From: Kryptolebias marmoratus
Taxonomy: Eukaryota; Chordata; Actinopteri; Cyprinodontiformes; Rivulidae
DNA: 64,000 bases
Direction of reading: 5' to 3'
NCBI RefSeq assembly: GCF_001649575.2
Contig: NC_051444.1
Location: forward strand, 19,943,317 to 20,007,316
A model generated the notes under the pieces. That model ran no database searches. It was not told the DNA's origin and saw nothing but the letters and a program-made list of their open reading frames with translations. The translations under genes were made by a program, and so were the position numbers. Positions 34,342 through 45,400 of this stretch are shown piece after piece (the first letter of the stretch is position 1; each line of letters starts with the position of its first letter).

Positions 34342-37300
34342 TTAGGAGACTGGGACTGGCTGGAATCGACGACAGTACCTGAAGTCTGTATGAGGAAAAA
34401 GAAGAGTTCTCATGTGAGAGTGGAACAAATATGCATTCTGTGAAGGTTGGAAAAAAACCTCCAGACACACAAATCCACTTATTCTGTGTTTCTACACACA
34501 GTTAGACAAAAATATTATGATATTCTTTCAGAAAGCTGTACCACACTAATGTAAGAACCATCTATTTCTGCCGTTTGTGTTTGAAAATAACCATATTCTT
34601 CATGTTAGAAACTGTAATGTGAAATAGATGGATGATGATTTAAAGATTTAGAAAACAGTATTTGTATAAATCACTATGAAAATTTTGAGATAGTAGTTGT
34701 TATAAGAGTTAGAAACACAACACAACATAGCTAAAGACCTGATACACATAGTTACACAGGAGTTATTAATGGCCAGATAACCAGTAGTGTGAAACCAAAA
34801 AAAAGGCAAACTACCTTAAATAAATATAAGGAATGTGATGGGGTGTCATGTGGTCTAACAGCACCTACAGTTTCATTTTACTGATGCAACAATGTTTGTC
34901 AAGTTTAAACCATGAAGACTAAAGGAAACACACATTTCACATCAACAAATTGCTTCATTTCTTTGACCAGATAAAAAAGCAGTTATCTCTTTTTAGTTCT
35001 GCATGTAGTTTATGACCTTCACTACAATAAGAATAATAAAAAACAAAACAAACTTACACAGGCCAACACAGATGAATACAGTGATGAATGTGAGTAGGAC
35101 AAGGAGACTTGATATAATGTAGGTGATGTAACTAAGGTTCTCCTCGTTGCCTTCATCCACCTCTATGTTTGGATTCTAGAGCAAAACAACGATCCAGGTC
35201 AGCTGAAATGCAATTTATAGTCAAGGCTTTGATGGAAGCCTCCACAAGAAACTTTAACTTATTACAATGTATGTTTTTTTTTGTCAGACGTTCTGACATT
35301 TACCCAACAGGGCGCCTTCAAACAACAAAAACATGTTGAAATGTTGTTACTAAACTGCATTTTAAGGTAGAGGAAACCAGGAAAGGAAGAATTGTGAAAT
35401 AAGTTATATTCCAACTCAGTTTCTAAATCATTCATTAAATTCATCCTGACTCTTTAATAATTGTGGAAAAAATGTACAAAAGTATTGTCAAATAATATTT
35501 AGACGATTTAAATGTGAAATGTTGGTCCTACTACAGTACCTGCATTGCATAGTTAGGACTTCTGATTGGATGGTCTTAAATGGGTAAGGTTTTTTTTAAG
35601 AGGTCACGCACATTTTTGGAAATAAGTGATAAAAAATAATAATTACCACAAGCACAGCAAAGAAGCTGAGATGACTGCAGTGGCAGATAATTTCCTTTCT
35701 CTCTTTACTGGTTTCACAGCCATCTCTGCTCCAGGAACCTAAAATCACACACATTGTGTCAGTCTCAGACTACATTCTTAATTAAACGTAATAAAGTTGT
35801 TTGCATATTTAATCTACCTGTTTCGTTTGGAGCCACTGGCTCCTCCCAAAACACACAGATTCCATTTATTGCCTGAAACAAATGAAAGGGATCAAAATAA
35901 GGAAAGCAAGTTAGAACATTTTACAAATTAAAACATCATACTTCATAGTTTAATGGTTCTCCTTTATTTTCTTTTGGTTGTTATTGTTTTACCGTTGTAT
36001 TATGCCTGAATCTTAACTCGATGGGTTCGGAGAGGTTTTTGACTGGTCTGAGCCCTGCCTTCACAAACAGAACGTTCTCCTCTAAAACCTCTCCCTGTGG
36101 GCGGTCCAGCTGCTGGGGAAATACAGCTCTTCCTTTACTTGGACGAGGTGTCTGCTGCTGTAAAGGAACACAGAGTCATTAAAGATTTTTGCAATAATAG
36201 TAGCAGTATTATCAAAATCAAGCTTTATTTGCTTTCCACAGGACGCAGCACAGGACACAGTATAGACATCAGTGCTAAGAAGGACACAAGGTAGTGCTGC
36301 CATATTGCCATACTTCATACGGTTCTGTCATACTTGCTCTGACCAAAACCAGTTGATTTAAAGTGAAAGTCTGAATTGTTGGGTTTGTTGCATGTTTAGA
36401 GATACAGACCTTAAAAAGTGTGCTGTTGATCAGTGTGGCCACCAGCAGGACTTCCTGCTCAGCTGTATTTGCTCTACTTTTCTGAAGAGCCGAGGACGGG
36501 ACTCGAACCGTGTATTTATTCATTATGTCCAGTTCAGCCTAAATTCACAGGCACAGGAAAAAAAAACACAACACAACTCTGAATCTCATACAAAAAAAGA
36601 AAACTGTAACATTTAGCCAAGAACAGAACACAGCTTGTTTATAAAGCTGTTCAAAAATCTGGATTTCTGTCAGTAAATATAACTTTATATGGTTTCTGTT
36701 TATGAGTGAATATTGGTCATCATGTAAACAACATTTTATTCAGACCATTTATATGTTCATATTTAAAATAACAAGTCCATTTTGTATTTCAGATAAAAGT
36801 TTTTTACATTTTAAAGCTGACTGATCTCATAGTTCAGCCTTACCTTCTGTGATGAATTCACTCTTCCATGTTTGAAGTCAGGGCGAGGAGGCCCACGAGG
36901 CAATCTGCAATTTACAATTTGGTCCTCATAGCACCTATGAATGAACACATGATGTTTGACTTGTTTCAGTTCAACATTTTAGCAAATTAAACAAGAGACA
37001 AAGATTATCAGTTGTAGAGGTACAGCCAGTAGTTGCTTTGTGAGAGTTAAATGAGATCTTTCTAGTTGTTTATGAGGTATTTTGCTAACGGTGCTTCCAA
37101 ATCAACACACATTTACAGACACAGGCACAAACATGATCACTGCTTTGCCTTTGACTTCAGACACAATAATGATTTGAACAGTGCGTACACTTCTTTGGCT
37201 CATGAAGCCATTTCTAAACACTGAAAAGACAAATGAATTCTGCATCCTGGAAGCTCTGTAATCAGAAAACTACAGAAATTTTAAAACCACCAAAAATAGA

Positions 37301-39886
37301 CTATAGGAAGAAAAGGGTGAAAACAGAGAAATGGGGCCAACAACAAGAACAAAAGCTATAAAAGCTGTGGCAGCAGTAAAATCTATATCGTTAGCCTAAT
37401 AGCACAATTGCCTAAGTCATTTTTTGGCCAAATTGTGATGTCTGCCTAACTTTACTCTCCTAACACTGCTGCATCACCTTGCCTTATTGCCTATGTCCTC
37501 AGCCTATCAGAATGCGTTTTAGAGTCTAAAATCACTGTCTGCCTTAGTCATCTTTTTGACTTAGGCATTTTGCTGCTACATACAAAGATGGCAGACTGCA
37601 TGAGAATGAGGGCTCTGCTGACCACAAATGAAGCATTATCTCTTCTCTTTGAGTCATCTGGTAAGCTAGACAGTAAATGTACTTTCAGTCAATCAAAGGG
37701 GGTAGGAACTGTGTGGTTAAACTTTTTTTTTTTTTAGCATTTTTAAAGTTATCATAGTCCAGTACAGTGCATATACAATTTTTTTAAAACATGTACCAAA
37801 TCCAGAATACATCCTCAGCAATGTCCTTATTAGGTATAATATTTCAGGCAGTTACCCTCTGAGTTCTCAAGTACTCCAACTCTATCACAGAGGTCCCCAA
37901 CCCCCGGGCTACGGTCTGGTACCGGTGGTGTATCTTATTTTAAAGGGCATGTTTAAACATCGCCATATTGACCAGAGAACATTAGGAAGAGGAGAGACTG
38001 TTATTCATGTTGATAACTCAACACCAGGACACAACTAACAAAGCTGTGAGTACACATTAGATTTACGTTTATTATGTTTTAAAAAATACCCCCGTTTTCA
38101 TGCTCGTCGTATCATTTTATTCTGTTGTATTTATCCACCACACCTTTAAAGGCCGGTTTTGACTGGAAAAAAGACATTTTGACTCGAAATAAGACTGGAA
38201 ATAATAAGTATTCTTGGTAAGATTTTGAGGTTTTGAAATGAACCTATTCATTTCCCATGGTTTACTGTTAACATTCAGCAGCACTTTATTTTCTTCTGTT
38301 TCAGGGTCAGGAAATAGACTTGATATCAATTTGGAGAAGGACTTAGAGAAGGATTTAGATGACAGTGGACCTGAGATAGAAGGAAATAACATAGACGCAA
38401 GGCAACAGATTGAAGAAGAAACAGACAGTAAAGCCTCCACAGCTGATTCTGATCCTGATTTATGGTCAGAAAGTGAACATGAAGACTCTGTCTTGGAAGA
38501 GGACTATAGACCTGATGACCGCCCAGATAATGATAGTGAGGAGGGAGGAGGTGAGAGGGAAGAAGAAACAGAAGCTGCACTTGTAGCTTCTGCTGTTAAA
38601 TCTCACAAGTGTCCAAAGTCACATGCGGAAGCGACCGGTGATTAAAGAGAAGCATCTCAAGGGAGAAAGTTACACTGAACAGCGCATCATCAAAGATATT
38701 TACACTCCCTTGTCATTGTCATCTTCGAGACTGCATGTCTGCATCCATCCCCGTACACGGTCACCCAGCTGTTCCACATCTGGGGCCTATGTCACCAACA
38801 TTTGACCAGGAAGAAAAGTTGGAGACCCCACAGCCCATGACCTTCGGGCTGTCCAGTACCTGGCAGATGGTCGAATCCGGTACAAGTTGGATTTCGAGTC
38901 TGACTGGGAGGACCTGCCTCAGCGAATCAGCATCCCCAAAGAACCATTCTACTGGGTCCCACTCTTTCCTGCCAACTTGCCAATTACTCTCTAGAAATTC
39001 AATGACTTGCAGGCAGTGAAACCAGTACTACCAAGAGTGGCCCACCAGTACTATGACAGTGTGAAAACAAGGTAACACAGCACCTGAGCAGGACTTGGGT
39101 TAAGGTTAGACAAGTGCAACAACCTCGTTAAGGTTACACATTCAAAACAATTTGCTTAAAGTTAGAAAAGTAAAACAACTTGGTTATGTTATTGTGTTTG
39201 TATGTAAGAGAGGAATCGCCTAAGTCAAGGCATTTTCTGCCTAAGTCACTTTTATTTGTTATGCAAACAATGTTGTGCCTTACTTTTTTTGGAAACTTAT
39301 TCACACACTGGTTGAACCTTCTGTTACAATATCAATAAAAAATTACGGTCTGCTCGCTGAAAAAGTTGTTTTTTCTTGTTTTCTGAAAACATTCAAACAT
39401 GACTTAGGCAATTATGCTATTAGGCTAACGATATACGGATGTATGTGAAAGCTATATTTTTTTATTCAAGTTTATTTCTTAGGTTCAGATGATGGGAAAC
39501 ACGCAAATTTGCAACACTTGTTTCCAGAAGGGCTTTTATAAAGATAAAAAAAAATACAACAAGCAGGAATACAGCATCATATTAGAATCTATTTGATACG
39601 TTACCTGGTCCAAAAAGCCGGATCTGTTTTCAGACAGTCCTCGATGACCATTTGACAGCTGATTCCTAAAGTGAGACGCAGGAAGTGAACTGGTCAGAAG
39701 GAGCTCTGCTGATTGTTGAACACCGAATGAACTCAGTAACATATCTGAGTCCAGAGTAACACAGACAGAAAGAGACCTCTCTGTAACTTTTGGAACATCA
39801 CTAAAAAACACAACATATAAAGTTTACTCACTCGTAGCCTGGGATGTAAAAAAGCAGACTGTGAGGAGAATAAGAGTAATCCACAT
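34342..39886 (-). CDS. Truncated ADGRG-type adhesion receptor with one membrane segment (receptor B)
   Basis: Minus-strand exons: 39832-39886, 39605-39665, 36844-36934, 36410-36538, 35993-36157, 35818-35872, 35647-35738, 35058-35175 and a predicted terminal exon 34342-34385. They sum to 810 nt, giving 269 aa. Signal peptide MWITLILLTVCFFTSQA. The ectodomain is nearly the same as receptor A, with an intact GPS (CHCSHLSFFAVL), then one TM segment (SYITYIISSLLVLLTFITVF). The TM1 exon is 118 nt instead of 119 in A, changing the splice phase so that A-type TM2 exons would be out of frame. A good acceptor (pyrimidine tract ending CATACAG) instead gives an in-frame tail, YFRYCRRFQPVPVS, then stop. 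No TM2-TM7 sequence was found between 30.5 and 35 kb. It may be a decoy or membrane-anchored ectodomain, or a decaying copy. Intron 2 hosts a 2-kb transposon. Confidence 0.6.
35641..37388. repeat. Duplicated block, copy in receptor B
   Basis: Partner of 28052-29800 (offset 7,589). Near-identity starts sharply at AATTACCACAAGCACAGC (35641) right at the donor of the GPS exon. The adjacent TM1 exon is clearly more diverged from A. At the other side it is interrupted by the transposon at 37389. Confidence 0.9.
37588..38645 (+). CDS. Acidic protein encoded inside the transposon, function unknown
   Basis: Two exons inferred: 37588-37660 (starting MADCMRMRALLTTNEALSLL) with donor GTAAGC, and 38305-38645 after a CTTCTGTTTCAG acceptor. 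The joined length is 414 nt, 137 aa, in frame. The second exon is rich in Asp/Glu (for example DSDPDLWSESEHEDSVLEED) and ends near KSHKCPKSHAE. An acidic N-terminus with an EALSLLF helix is seen in several DNA transposase families, including piggyBac-like ones, but the flanks are not TTAA and I see no DDE region, so no family is claimed. The frame breaks at 38645; protein-like sequence resumes at 38830. Confidence 0.4.
37889..37950. repeat. hAT-like terminal fragment nested in the transposon
   Basis: AGAGGTCCCCAACCCCCGGG then CTACGGTCTGGTACCGG matches the familiar fish hAT end usually written CAGGGGTCCCCAACCCCCGG...GGACCGGTACCGG. Only one end was seen. Confidence 0.5.
38830..38994 (+). pseudogene. 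Second coding-like segment of the transposon
   Basis: One plus-strand frame reads like conserved protein: GDPTAHDLRAVQYLADGRI, then KLDFESDWEDLPQ, then ISIPKEPFYWVPLFPANLP, to a TAG at 38992-38994. After the stop the same strand continues with protein-like sequence (FNDLQAVKPVLPRVAHQYYD) up to about 39070. I do not recognise the family. It may be the remains of the element's main protein, separated from the acidic segment by frameshifts or an unseen intron. Confidence 0.4.
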
Positions 39887-40739
39887 CGTGCCTCTGATTG
39901 TTTCTGTTCCAGCTGCTACAACCGCATGTGCAGCGTTGCTCTGCAAGGCTGAGGCTTGACTGCTGAAGTGGGCTAGGAGTTTCACATCTACTTTCATAAC
40001 CTTCTGGCATGGCAGACATTGATGATCAGAGCAGAAAATTAGTCATTTATAAAGCATGGGTACATGGTTTATAAATTTGGGTAATGACCTAATTTTTTGA
40101 AGCTGTTGCTTAAAAACTTTCCACAGAATTTTATTCTACCAAAAAATGTACCAGCTTGTTGACCGAGAGTTTAGTTTTTAAAACACTTTATACATTGAAG
40201 CAGGCCCACTAGGTGGCAAAATTTGGTGTGGTACTTATATTTGTTTGGGTAGATGTATATTTTAGTAGTTGCTCAGCCGTTCATTTATTTATTTATTTTT
40301 ACACTAAACTAACATTTTGTTTTGTTAAAATACCAATGGCAGCTCATGATGACGTTTCCTGGATGTCAGAGGCTGAAGACGCCTGTGTGCAGTACATGAG
40401 TTTTAGGTCTGCCTGATTAAAAAACACGATTTAAACAAACTGTAGAATGTAACAAATGTTACATGACTTCCGTTTTGACTCAGAAACATGGCTGGTAGTC
40501 CATTTTTCATCGACTTGACTGTGTGGCCAGAGATCTACTGACCTGTGTACAATTAGTTGTAGCAGCTACTTTGGCAATCTAAGCTCCTGGTCCAATTGTT
40601 CTTACTCATGGCATAACCTTAAAGGTACCTAATGAAGTGTCATTGATTTTACTCCAAAATACAATGTCTGTTTCACATTGTCATGCACGGCTGTGTTACT
40701 TTCATAGTCACAGCTAAAAATAAAACCATCCGCTGAGCT
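39887..40739. other. Upstream flank of receptor B
   Basis: To about 40174 this is homologous to the flank upstream of receptor A, then to about 40215 again after a gap that corresponds to the extra insert on the A side. The remainder, from 40320, may already belong to the retroviral remnant that follows, but no clear motif was seen before 40740. Confidence 0.5.
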
Positions 40740-41180
40740 AAACCGCTCAACTTATTTACCAACTGCTGAAGATAGTGATCAGCATAACTGTCTGCAGGAT
40801 ATTGAAAAAAAAAGTACTGCTGCCTCAAGCACAAGTAACTGATATATCTTTTTTAGACGCAGGACTAGCCATGTTTATTGATGATTTGGGTATGAAAAAT
40901 GAAAATGGGACAAAGGCATCATGATATGCTGATGTTGTTGTGACACACTCAGAAGTATTAAAAGCTTCCATCTTCATTACTCAGCACAAGCCGACAAACT
41001 TGCAGGCCTGACAGAAGTCTGTAAAATAGCAAACAATTAAAAAGTTCATATTTATACTGATCATCAGTACACTTTCTCTACTGCTTACGTGTTTGCCCAA
41101 CAGTGGAAAAGTGCAGGAATGGGAACTTTAACAGGGAAACCTGTTAACCAGATGCCATCTGCAAATGTGCTGCACACACC
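40740..41180 (+). pseudogene. Old endogenous retrovirus pol fragment (RNase H region)
   Basis: Plus-strand frames resemble the RNase H domain of a gammaretrovirus- or epsilonretrovirus-like pol: a Asp-Gly-type start, then a Tyr-Thr-Asp block near 41060 (the third catalytic Asp region), then a Trp-Lys and Gly-Lys-Pro segment near 41105-41145. Several in-frame stops and frameshifts interrupt it. No LTRs, env or gag were seen. It is a decayed fragment with no coding capacity. Confidence 0.55.
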
Positions 41181-42246
41181 CATTAAACAGATCCTGTATT
41201 TACAAGAAACTGAAGACAGATGAAGAAGTTATGAAAGCTACATAAAAATCATCCATGCTTTTACAACAGAAGTATGAACAAGATGCTGATTTTTAAGTCA
41301 TGATGTTTTTTTTAAAGACCATGCAGACTGTCTACAGAGAAGCTAAACAAATCAATCAGGGAGTTTTCTGTTTTCTGTTGAAATGAAAATTTCAATCCCT
41401 ACAACACTGTAGGGATGGCACAATACTCTTTTATAGGACATACACTCATTAGACAGAACTATTGTGCACTGGAGTAAAACCTAATATTTTTATTTACAAA
41501 GAGAAAAAAAAACAAATCTGCCCAAATGTAACACTCAGTGTTGGATAATTCTTATGGGGGAAAAAAATCAGTATTCAAGGAAAAATAAAGATTAAGATTA
41601 TCTTTTTTGCCATTCGCTGAACCAGAACATAGAGGAACCCACAGGAACATCAACTCTGAAAAGTCAAACAGGCACTCCAACATTAGTCACTGTGGTTGGA
41701 GCTGGTAGAAATAACACACTAAATACAACCAACAGTGTGCATAAATTAGTATGCATTCACGTGTCGCAAATCTTGCATAGATATAAAATGGCAAGACATT
41801 ATAAATGACCATTAATTATTTGTATAAAACCACATACATAAAATACTGGAATGATTCATCACCATCACCATCACCATTGGTCAATTGTTAATTGTTAAAC
41901 ATATCATCAGCTTTTCCATTACATCCATTTTTTTTGTCTTATTATCATTTGTGCTTAAAATCATTTCAATAAAACAATTTAAATGTATAACATGTATAGT
42001 ATAATTACAAGATAATATAACCATTTTGTATGAATCACATTTTTTAATTGAAATAGTACATATCCTTAATCTATTAAAGAGATGTTTCAAAAGTGTTACT
42101 TAGTCAAAGGAATTTTGATAATAACTCAAAAATGATAAAACTTAAAGTATAATAGAAGTTAAGAAAATCTGATCTAATATAATGAGAGTGTTACACTAGC
42201 AAAGGGGTTATTGAGATCTATTCAGAGGTGTGATAGAAAAGGAGAT
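41181..42246. other. Intergenic downstream of receptor C
   Basis: AT-rich, with a short (CAT/CAC)n run near 41860-41876. No gene recognised. It probably includes the 3' UTR of receptor C. Confidence 0.5.
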
Positions 42247-42366
42247 CTAATCAACTTTGGTGCCTGAAGTTGCCACATAAGTTGAAGACAGTTTCTCCTC
42301 CATTTGCCTCTTCCTCTGCTTGTTTGCTGAGAGGTAGATCCACAAGAAGATGAAGAAACCTTGGTT

Positions 42367-42410
<44 letters not shown>

Positions 42411-45400
42411 GTGAGCTGATGTCAAAGGCATAAAAGATTTGATAAAACCCCGGAAATAAACAGAGATTTAATCAAAAGATCCAAAAACACAACAGTCACC
42501 TTGTAAAGAGTTGAGGATGCAGAAAAGGTAAAGAATGGGGTAGTTGACATATCCAGATCCCAGGAATGCCAGGCCCCAGGTGGTCCCCATCAGGCAGGTA
42601 AGACCCAGCAGAGTTAGGCCACTCTTGCAGGACGTGCTGAACCTCTGTCGCTCCTCCTTGAACTTTCCTCTAGTGTTAGCTCTGAGCTTTGAGTTACTCT
42701 TTGACACCTGTTTCATCTTACAGATGCTAGAGCCCACCGCCAACAATATGCCAGAGTTGAGGATGAAAATAAGGGTGAAATACGCAAGATTCAGTGAGTA
42801 GAAGAAGGAGTCATCTATGATCCAGCAGCTGTAAAACAGGATGTTGGATGAAGTTTTTAACATTGCAAAGAGGTGTAGGCATATCAGTTAAGAGTACAAT
42901 GGGCAAAAGGAAGGAAATTAATATAACAAATGTTTCACCAGCAGCAGACACTATCATGAAATTTTGCATTTAGATTTACATGTGAAAGTTTCAAAGGTAG
43001 GGGAAGTTATACATTCCTGTTTGGGATTTAAACAAACTTCCTCACCAAGTAATTTTCCAGAAAACAAATGTTTAGGATGTTAAAACATAATAAACTTTGA
43101 ATAGAGATCACAAGGGAGTCTGATCTTTCCTATCAATTTATCTGCAATAAAATGTCTTAGACAACCTCCTTTTGATTAAACTCCAAACAAAGCATAGCCT
43201 TTGTGAAATTTTTTTATGTGCTGCTAAAAACCTGACGCACTCTGATCTTTAGTTTAATCTACTGATGAGCAATATTAGAGCTAATGCCCACCAGGGCTAA
43301 ATTTATTCAAAATACTAATTTAAAAGCAAATTTTCACTAAAGTAGTTTACAGAGAGAGATGGTTTAGGAAAAAAAAATACAATTTTGGTTCTAAAACTGC
43401 ATGAAAAGCATTAAATCATCATAAAAAAGGAAGTAAATTGCACAATCCCTGTTTGATAGATCTTGCTATGATTAAAGTTGACATGAATGCTACTTAAGCC
43501 TCATAAAAAGTGGTTATCATTTACTTACATTGCATTGGTTTGGTTAGTATCCGACATGGTCAGCTGTGTAACTCCGTAAAACTGTTTGAAGTCCTTCACT
43601 CCCAAAGAGGTTGCCACAATTATACCAGGAATCCCTAGAAATCACACAAATCCACACATAATTTCAAACATTTTGGGATGTCATATGTTATTGTGTGGGG
43701 TTGTAGTAAAGGAAGGTACCTGCTACAGATGGACTTTATTTATACATTCAAAGCATATTTCAAGTCTTAAATTTTAATAAATGCTCATTTAATTTAGATA
43801 ATAATAATAAATATATTCATCCAAAACATTAGTTGGATCATTCGGGTTCAATAATCACATGTACAGAAAATACAGAAGTCTCATTCATGGTGTCATTAGC
43901 CTCTGGTTCTGTAACAGTCTACAGAACAGAGTACAGTTCATAAAGGTGCACTGACATCATTGTTTTGCATACTTTTATTGTGAAACTTTTAGTTTTGTAT
44001 TTTTCCATCACATCATTGATTTTCGGTAGCTAGCCAAAAGTGATCATAATGAGACCTAGACTATGAGAAAGGTTCAACATATCCCAGGTTTCTGTCTTAG
44101 CGAACCCTAACAATAAAATCTTTGCTTGGTGTCCAGGAAAACTGAGAATATACACAACATAAAAATGATAAAAAGCATTCCCACATCATTAAGGCATGAT
44201 GGAGCTAACCATTTACATTAGGATAGGGCCTAGAATAGGATAAAGAAGTAAAGTGACCATTATTAGTTACTTAATAGTAGAGAATAAATGGAGTTTAATA
44301 AGATGATGCTTCTTCCTACGTCTTTTTGAAAATGGTATTTACTTTATTATTTTACTTAATGTTGTGTTGCTTAATAAAGCCTCATCAATCAACAAATTGA
44401 TGAATCAATCAACCAATCAATGACTTAAACTGGTACAATGTGCTGAAGGAGCCACCTTTTACTGAGACATGAAGTTTTAACATCTCTCTTTCTAAATGTA
44501 AGTCCAGCTGTTTCAAAAACTCTTTGTACTAAATGAACTTGCTTTTCTGCTCTACATAAAAATCCCACAAAACCCTGATGAACCACTTCGGTTCTGCACC
44601 ACTCACCCCATCCGGCAAGAGACAGTTTGAGCAGGTAGTGTTTGTAATAGGTGTTGAACACCTTTATCAACAGGAGGTAGAGGTGAAGCGCCTCTATAGC
44701 CATCCAGGTGAAGCAGCAGAGCAGAGAGTAATGCATGAGTGCTGCAACCAATTCACACACCCAGTCCAGGTTCACTCTGGCCCCCCACTCAGTGAGCAGG
44801 AAGGTTGAATTGAGCAGAAATAAGGCCCCGCTCAGAGACACGTGGATAGAAATAGAGTTGTCCATTTTGTAATTTCTGAAAGAGAAAAACAAGAAGATTC
44901 ATTAAAGAACTATGATCAGACCACATGGAAATATGAGACACTACTTATTAAATCTCAACTAGAATACTTTAACACAATCATGCTACAATTATTTTACATT
45001 AGTCTTGTGCTTTTAAATTTTAAATTGGCTACAATATCAGCATTGTATGTTTAAGTCTGATAATATATACAGTATTTTTCAGTCTGGGATATCATCAGGA
45101 GCAGAATCAGTGATCAGGTGGCACTTTCTACAGAGAATATGATCGGGAACTCTCAACATAAGCTGAGCATCTCCTCAGGACTCCCAGGTCAGCAGGGCCT
45201 CCAAAGAGAGCTTTAAAACTCACACAAGACATGTTGATGAATGTACACATTTACATTAGTTGTAATCATACAAAAAAGAAAAGAAAGGAAAAAACTACAT
45301 AGTTTAATAGTTATGCAACAAAGTCTTAATTTCATGATAGTGTTTTATTAATCCTGCTGCTTGTGTCTAAAGCTGGAATCACATTTCATATATCAATTTC

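Larger units (their letters stand above)
37389..39430. mobile_element. 2,042-bp TIR DNA transposon of unassigned superfamily
   Basis: The 32-bp terminal inverted repeats match at 31 of 32 positions, beginning CGTTAGCCTAATAGCA on both ends. The receptor A locus keeps the empty site (ATCTATATACGG at 29792-29803). Here the element is flanked by ATAT at 37385-37388 and 39431-39434, compatible with a TA duplication (if the TIR starts TCGTTAGCC) or a 4-bp ATAT duplication. The motif GCCTAAGTCA recurs inside both ends in direct and inverted form (about 37411, 37543 variant, 37558, 39218, 39239, 39402), resembling transposase-binding sites. It contains two coding-like segments (separate entries) and a nested hAT-like end. 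No known transposase was recognised. Confidence 0.85.

Noticed and set aside
37388..39431. Assigning the transposon to piggyBac because of the acidic N-terminus
   Set aside because: The target is ATAT/TA, not TTAA, and no DDE domain was found.
44425..44600. Extension of the receptor C TM2-4 exon past 44607
   Set aside because: The open frame continues, but TGG G followed by GTGAGT is a clear donor in the same place and phase as in receptors A and D.
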